The notes under the pieces: model-generated
Told to the model about the DNA's origin: nothing
What the model saw: only the letters and a program-made list of their open reading frames with translations
The model's database searches: none
Shown here: positions 25,487 through 28,931 of the stretch, one piece after another
How positions within the stretch are numbered: the first letter of the stretch is position 1
How the letters are laid out: each line of letters begins with the position of its first letter
Position numbers and translations under genes: made by a program
NCBI GenBank assembly: GCA_020853075.1
Contig: JADYZS010000424.1
Coordinates: forward strand, 1 to 28,931
Reading direction: 5' to 3'
DNA length: 28,931 nt
Source: Anaerolineae bacterium
Lineage (GTDB): Bacteria > Chloroflexota > Anaerolineae > JADYZS01

Positions 25487-26116
25487 ATGAGCAACTCACA
25501 ACCCTATTTCGCCCAGGTCGCCGAACGGTGGGATTCCCTGCGGGAGACCTTCTTCTCCGACGCGGTGCGTGAGGCGGCCATCCGGCAGGCGGCGCTCCCC
25601 GCGGGCGCGACGGTGGCCGACGTCGGCACGGGAACCGGGTTCCTTGTTATGGGACTCGCGCCCATCGCCCGGCAGGTCTATGGCCTGGACGCATCGCCGG
25701 AGATGCTGGCCGTGGCGCGCCGCAACCTGGCCGGTATTACCAACGTGGAATGGCGCGTGGCCGAGGGCGCCCACCTGCCTCTCCCCGTCGGCAGCGTAGA
25801 TGCCGCGCTGGCGAATATGTATCTGCACCACACCGAGGACCCCGCCGCGGCCATCCGCGAGATGGCGCGCATCGTGCGCGCGGGCGGGCGCGTCGTCCTC
25901 ACCGACCTGGATAGCCACGCCCACGAGTGGCTCCTGCGGGAGCACGCGGACCGCTGGCCCGGCTTCGCCCGCGCCGACGTACGCCGCTGGCTGGAGGACG
26001 CGGGCCTGACCGATGTCGTCGTAGATTGCGTGGGCGAGAACTGCTGCGCCTCGTCTTCCCAGGGCGAGACCGCGGCAGCCATCAGCATCTTCGTCGCCAG
26101 CGGGCGCAAGGCCTGA
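25487..26116 (+). CDS. Class I SAM methyltransferase with C-terminal Cys cluster
   Basis: A 209-residue methyltransferase. It starts with PYFAQVAERWDSLRETFF, then the SAM motif VADVGTGTGFLVMGL (43-57), VYGLDASPEML and, later, DAALANMYLHHTEDP, the usual pattern of the UbiE/ArsM-like group. The C-terminus has CVGENCC (Cys181, Cys186, Cys187), a soft-metal-type motif unusual in ordinary methyltransferases. Related domains are found fused to or beside ArsR repressors. Position directly after arsM and the Cys tail suggest a role with arsenicals or another metal(loid), but the substrate is not known. No strong ribosome binding site is seen before ATG 25487; coupling to arsM is likely. Confidence 0.85.
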   Translation: MSNSQPYFAQVAERWDSLRETFFSDAVREAAIRQAALPAGATVADVGTGTGFLVMGLAPIARQVYGLDASPEMLAVARRNLAGITNVEWRVAEGAHLPLPVGSVDAALANMYLHHTEDPAAAIREMARIVRAGGRVVLTDLDSHAHEWLLREHADRWPGFARADVRRWLEDAGLTDVVVDCVGENCCASSSQGETAAAISIFVASGRKA

Positions 26117-26129
26117 GCCTGTCTGGCAA

Positions 26130-26187
26130 TAACCGCAGAGAGCGCGGAGAACGCAGAGGGCAATGTACCTCTGCGTTCTTCGCGGTT
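26130..26187. repeat. AACCGCAGAG-type palindromic repeat, copy 2
   Basis: TAACCGCAGAGAGCGCGG plus ACGCAGAGG on the left pairs with CCTCTGCGTTCTTCGCGGTT on the right. It begins 13 bases after the methyltransferase stop at 26116. Closely matches copy 1 at 7993-8067. Confidence 0.78.
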
Positions 26188-26209
26188 CTGTTTGTCCTCC
26201 AGCGTCGCC

Positions 26210-26359
26210 CTATCTTTTGTAGATGAGCGGGAAGCGCAGGCGGGGCGGCGGGTTCAGTTCGTCGGCTCCGATGTCAAAGCCGGCACCGTAGGGGCAGGAT
26301 TAGCCGTCTATGTCAGTCGCGACGCTGGCATTGATCCCTCGTTTCCAGCGGGGGCATCT
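26210..26359 (-). pseudogene. Decayed C-terminal fragment of a right-handed beta-helix surface protein
   Basis: The minus-strand frame reads INASVATDIDG, a TAA stop, then SCPYGAGFDIGADEL, NPPPRLRFPLIYKR and TAG. I recognise this as the usual tail of Chloroflexota beta-helix-repeat proteins (TDIDGxPRPxGAGxDIGADE, then a short linker and YLPLI-type end). The internal stop, the absence of the upstream protein and the abutting repeat copy C at 26360 show that this is a remnant. No start codon context exists. Confidence 0.6.
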
Positions 26360-26444
26360 GCCATCGGTTGGAAACCGACGGCAGTTAGTCAGAAAGCCCG
26401 CGAAGCGGGCTTGAGATGATAGCCGTCGGATTCTATCCGATGGC
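26360..26444. repeat. Composite palindromic repeat, copy C
   Basis: A palindrome built on CCATCGG..CCGACGG (26360-26382), a central hairpin AGCCCGC-GAA-GCGGGCT (26395-26411) and a palindrome built on CCGTCGG..CCGATGG (26422-26444). Best preserved copy. It lies against the beta-helix remnant and 22 bases upstream of the sigma factor promoter. Confidence 0.82.
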
Positions 26445-26466
26445 GGACCCTGATTGCACTGGACAA

Positions 26467-26495
26467 TTGACCACACACCGCTCTTCTGTTATACT
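26467..26495 (+). promoter_or_regulatory. Sigma70-type promoter of the sigma factor gene
   Basis: TTGACC (26467-26472), 17 bases, TATACT (26490-26495). Predicted start near 26502, about 29 bases before GTG 26531. Confidence 0.72.
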
Positions 26496-26530
26496 CCCCT
26501 GCGTAACGTTCCTTTTTGGGCGGTGTTTTA

Positions 26531-27121
26531 GTGAATGGACACGCTGAGATCTCAGCCGAGATCCCTACGGTGCCCGCCAGCGATGGCGAAGGGGCCCTGG
26601 TTGCGCAGGCAAAATCGGATCCAGTTGCCTTTGGCCTTCTCTACGAGCGGTACGTAGATCGCATCTTCAGTTACATCTATTACCGCACCGGCAACCGGCC
26701 AGAAGCCGAAGACCTGACTGCACGCACTTTTTTTAGAGCCCTTGACCACATCCGTGCTTACGAGGATCGCGGCGTGCCGTTTTCAGCCTGGCTCTATCGT
26801 ATCGCGCACAATCTGGTCGCCAATTGGCACCGGGATCGCAGCAGGCGCAAGGTGATCCCCCTGGATGACCTGGTGCAGACCGCGCCGCGCCGCCCGGCCC
26901 CCGAAAGCCAGGCGGAGGCCAAAGAGGAGCAGGGCCAACTGTTGGAAGCCATCAATCGTCTGCCGGCCGACCGGCAACAGCTCCTCATCCTGAAGTTTGT
27001 AGAGCAGATACCCAACGCGCAGATCGGCCAGATCATGGGGCGGAGCGAGGGTGCCATCAAGTCGTTATATCACCGGACGCTCATCGCGCTGCGAGAAGAC
27101 CTGAAAGAGCACGGCTTCTAG
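26531..27121 (+). CDS. ECF-like RNA polymerase sigma factor
   Basis: A 196-residue sigma-70-family factor with only regions 2 and 4. Region 2 covers about 35-100: LLYERYVDRIFSYIYYRTGN, AEDLTARTFFRAL and FSAWLYRIAHNLVANWHRD. Region 4 covers about 140-192: INRLPADRQQLLILKF, then a helix-turn-helix IGQIMGRSEGAIKSLYHR. It would direct polymerase to a stress or envelope regulon. GTG 26531 is chosen because GGGCGG lies about seven bases before it and the promoter gives a suitable leader; TTG 26516 would add five residues. The next gene encodes a single-helix membrane protein that may be its anti-sigma factor, separated by a 297-base gap carrying a repeat. Confidence 0.92.
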   Translation: MNGHAEISAEIPTVPASDGEGALVAQAKSDPVAFGLLYERYVDRIFSYIYYRTGNRPEAEDLTARTFFRALDHIRAYEDRGVPFSAWLYRIAHNLVANWHRDRSRRKVIPLDDLVQTAPRRPAPESQAEAKEEQGQLLEAINRLPADRQQLLILKFVEQIPNAQIGQIMGRSEGAIKSLYHRTLIALREDLKEHGF

Positions 27122-27137
27122 CACCACAATGGTAATG

Positions 27138-27255
27138 GTCATGCTGAGCGACGAAGGCCGTCTCGCCCCGCGAGGGCCGGGGCTCGCGGCCCGAGACGGG
27201 GAGCGAAGCATCTCCGAGTAGTCCTAGATTCTTCGGCCTGCGGCCTCAGAATGAC
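27138..27255. repeat. GTCATGCTGAGCG repeat element with inverted ends
   Basis: Begins GTCATGCTGAG and ends CTCAGAATGAC, inverted with one mismatch. Inside are GAGCGAAGCATCTC and TTCGGCCTGCGGCC, word for word the kind of sequence found in common bacterial dispersed repeats (GTCATTCTGAG...GAAGAATCT). It starts 16 bases after the sigma factor stop. The remainder of the gap (27256-27418) holds a shorter echo, GGCCGAAGCATCTC near 27290, and a hairpin CGGGC-AGCA-GCCCG at 27391-27404; nothing else was seen. Confidence 0.72.
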
Positions 27256-27418
27256 TGTTGGTGGAGGTTTCCGAGCAGGCCCGCAGTTTAGGCCGAAGCA
27301 TCTCGTATCAAGGAGACGAACCGGCTTTCCTGCTGGCGGCTCGTGATGGGCCGGAAGTGCTCGGATCGCGGAGAACGGGTGTGGCAAAGGCGGGCAGCAG
27401 CCCGTCAGGGGTGTCGGG

Positions 27419-27790
27419 ATGATGGATGATCGGACTTTGACAGAGATTCTGGCGGCCCACGCAGATCATTTGAATCGGGGTGGGGACGGGGCAGATTACC
27501 TGGTGATGTTTGCCGACCACCGGGACCAGTTGGCGCCCTTGCTGACCCTGGCCGAGCGTGTGAAGCGGGCTCTTGTGCCTATGCAGGCCAGCCCCTTGTT
27601 TCGCGACCGGTTGCGGCACGATCTGGCAACCGCCGCCCTGGGGAGAAGGGATACGCCACAGCCGGCGCGCCCCAACCATCGCCTGGAATTAGTCATCGGC
27701 GCGGCGGCTATCGGCGTCTCGGTGTCGCTGGTGGGCCTTGTCGCCTACCTGCGCCGGAGCCGCGGCACGCGTACGGTGCGTGCGGCGTAG
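27419..27790 (+). CDS. Single-pass membrane protein, candidate anti-sigma partner
   Basis: A 123-residue protein. Residues 1-75 are soluble and helical (LTEILAAHADHLNRG, LAPLLTLAERVKRAL, SPLFRDRLRHDLA). A membrane helix spans about 90-111 and a basic tail RRSRGTRTVRAA follows. The soluble part resembles the N-terminal region of proteins paired with sigma factors in Chloroflexota: a length-counting segment, then PLL..A..V, then FR.RLR.DL. No zinc-binding anti-sigma HxxxCxxC motif is present. The position after the sigma gene makes an anti-sigma or sigma-tethering role plausible but unproven. Start is ATG 27419 or the adjacent ATG 27422; AGGGGTGT lies upstream. Confidence 0.8.
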   Translation: MMDDRTLTEILAAHADHLNRGGDGADYLVMFADHRDQLAPLLTLAERVKRALVPMQASPLFRDRLRHDLATAALGRRDTPQPARPNHRLELVIGAAAIGVSVSLVGLVAYLRRSRGTRTVRAA

Positions 27791-27819
27791 GCTCAATAGA
27801 GTTGGCTTGGAAATATAAT

Positions 27820-27849
27820 AAAGGGACGGCACTCCGCTCGCCCCTTTTT
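27820..27849 (+). terminator. Probable rho-independent terminator after the membrane protein
   Basis: AAAGGGACGG and CCGCTCGCCCCTTTTT form a stem with internal mismatches followed by a U run. Lies 30 bases after the stop at 27790 and before fabH. Confidence 0.5.
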
Positions 27850-27902
27850 CTCGGCTTTATTCTTGGGTATTTTTGGGCACCCACTACGAAAGGGAAGCCA
27901 GG

Positions 27903-28931
27903 ATGCCAGGAAGATATGCCCGCATCACCGGCTGGGGTAAATACGCCCCGCCGCGTGTGCTGACGAACGCCGACCTGGAAAAGATGGTGGACACCAGCGA
28001 CGAGTGGATCGTGACGCGCACTGGCATTCGCGAGCGTCATATCGCGAGCGGAGACGAGACGACGGCTACCATGTCCGTCGCGGCCGCGCGCCAGGCGTTG
28101 GCCGTGGCGGGGCTGGAACCCAACGATCTGGATTTGATCATCGTCGCTACCTCCTCGCCCGACTACCTGACGCCGCCGGTCTCCAGCATGGTCCAGGCTG
28201 ACCTGGGCGCGAACCGGGCCGGCGCGTTCATGCTGGCTGCGGGTTGCAGCGGTTTCGTCTATGGCTTGGTGACGGCACAGCAGTTCATCGCCGCTGGCGC
28301 GTATCGTCGCATCCTGGTCGTGGGCGCAGAACTCATCTCGCGGGCGACAGACTGGCACGACCGCAATACGTGCGTCCTCTTTGGCGACGGCGCGGGCGCG
28401 GTGGTGGTGGAAGCGAGCGACCAACCTACCGGCCTCCTCGCCTTTGAACTCGGCTCCGATGGGACCGACTACGACGCGCTCATCCTTCCAGGGGGCGGTG
28501 TGAAGGCCCCCCCAACTCACGAGACCGTCGCACAGAACCTGCACACCTTGCGCATGGATGGCAAGCGCATCTTCAAATTCGCCACCCGCGTCATGGCGGA
28601 TTCGGTGCGCCGCGTCATCCAGCAGAGCGGCCTGGCCTGGGACGATATTGAACTGGTTATCCCCCATCAGGCCAACGCGCGCATCATTGAGTTGGTGCAG
28701 CGGATGCTGGGCCTTCCCAACGAGAAAGTGATGTTAAACGTGGATCGCTACGGCAACACCTCTGCCGCGTCTATCCCGTTGGCTTTGTGTGAGGCGGTGG
28801 AACAGGGAAGGCTCAAAACGGGGGATCACGCGGTGCTGGTCAGCATCGGCTCAGGGTTCACCTGGGCCACGGCGGTGCTCCATTGGCAACCGCAGGAGCC
28901 CGCGGCGATCCCTGTGACGAATTGGCCGATA
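27903..28931 (+). CDS. fabH: 3-oxoacyl-ACP synthase III (KAS III), C-terminus beyond window
   Basis: At least 343 residues; the frame is still open at the window edge, although the usual length is 315-335, so only a short tail can be missing. It condenses acetyl-CoA or another short acyl-CoA with malonyl-ACP to start fatty acid synthesis. The catalytic triad is intact: Cys115 (AAGCSGF), His255 (IPHQAN) and Asn285 (DRYGNTSAAS). The N-terminus (ITGWGKYAPPRVLTNADLEKMVDTSDEWIVTRTGIRERHI) is typical FabH. AAAGGGAAG lies about eight bases before ATG 27903. Neighbours give no further fatty acid genes within the window. The C-terminal extension PQEPAAIPVTNWPI after the core is not usual. Confidence 0.95.
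   Translation, partial: MPGRYARITGWGKYAPPRVLTNADLEKMVDTSDEWIVTRTGIRERHIASGDETTATMSVAAARQALAVAGLEPNDLDLIIVATSSPDYLTPPVSSMVQADLGANRAGAFMLAAGCSGFVYGLVTAQQFIAAGAYRRILVVGAELISRATDWHDRNTCVLFGDGAGAVVVEASDQPTGLLAFELGSDGTDYDALILPGGGVKAPPTHETVAQNLHTLRMDGKRIFKFATRVMADSVRRVIQQSGLAWDDIELVIPHQANARIIELVQRMLGLPNEKVMLNVDRYGNTSAASIPLALCEAVEQGRLKTGDHAVLVSIGSGFTWATAVLHWQPQEPAAIPVTNWPI

Noticed and set aside
24870..25499. 209-residue minus-strand frame opposite arsM
   Set aside because: arsM on the plus strand has all catalytic cysteines and the SAM motif; this frame is its shadow.
6538..26444. CRISPR-like array from recurring repeats
   Set aside because: Copies are kilobases apart and palindromic in themselves, with no regular spacing and no cas genes.
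27139..27387. 82-residue minus-strand frame in the sigma/membrane protein gap
   Set aside because: Largely encoded by the dispersed repeat; no homology-like pattern or ribosome binding site.
27814..27819. TATAAT as a -10 box for fabH
   Set aside because: No -35 at 16-18 bases, no extended -10, and it would transcribe into the terminator-like hairpin directly after it.
27708..28667. 319-residue minus-strand open frame opposite fabH
   Set aside because: Antisense to an intact KAS III gene; no recognisable motifs and it crosses the terminator and upstream gene end.

Overview
The window is GC-rich chromosomal DNA from a bacterium, most likely a member of the Chloroflexota (Anaerolineae-like). 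This is inferred from gene content and style, not from a marker gene: a Pro/Thr-rich lipoprotein linker after the lipobox, a very large zinc-ribbon/adenylate cyclase/AAA/TPR protein, a sigma factor paired with a one-helix membrane protein, and many short dispersed palindromes. No rRNA, tRNA, CRISPR array, transposase or phage gene was seen.

Layout. (1) 1-2431, minus: a 36-aa one-helix peptide, a YeiH-type transporter and a formylglycine sulfatase whose 3' end is cut by the window edge. (2) 2510-6464, minus: a tightly packed operon of glycosyltransferase, zinc-ribbon methyltransferase, second glycosyltransferase and a small TPR-like protein. It has a near-consensus promoter so close to the ATG that the mRNA should be leaderless. 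(3) 6696-9097, minus: two Gfo/Idh/MocA oxidoreductases. (4) 9365-12976, minus: a 1203-aa zinc-ribbon/adenylate cyclase/AAA/TPR protein with its own promoter. (5) 13243-21951, minus: penicillin-binding protein 1C followed by a 2015-aa alpha-2-macroglobulin lipoprotein with an intact CTEQ thioester motif, the classic bacterial pairing for envelope repair and defence. Upstream is a lone Phd/YefM-type antitoxin. (6) 22296-24152, minus: a tungsten/molybdenum aldehyde ferredoxin oxidoreductase, divergent from (7) 24304-26116, plus: arsR, arsM and a second Cys-tailed methyltransferase, an arsenic-response cluster with candidate operators. (8) 26210-26444: a decayed beta-helix-protein tail and a repeat. 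(9) 26531-27790, plus: an ECF-like sigma factor and a single-helix membrane protein. (10) 27903-end, plus: fabH, open at the window edge.

The most striking non-coding signal is a set of at least five families of dispersed palindromes. Seven of nine elements sit 0-16 bases beyond a stop codon. One further palindrome lies inside a methyltransferase gene, where it is translated in frame. This suggests mobile or amplified hairpins that have settled as 3' ends of transcripts. The other notable points are the one-helix peptide that looks like a detached N-terminus of long YeiH transporters, the leaderless promoter, and the paired candidate ArsR sites. I found no clear evidence of a wholly new defence or mobile system.
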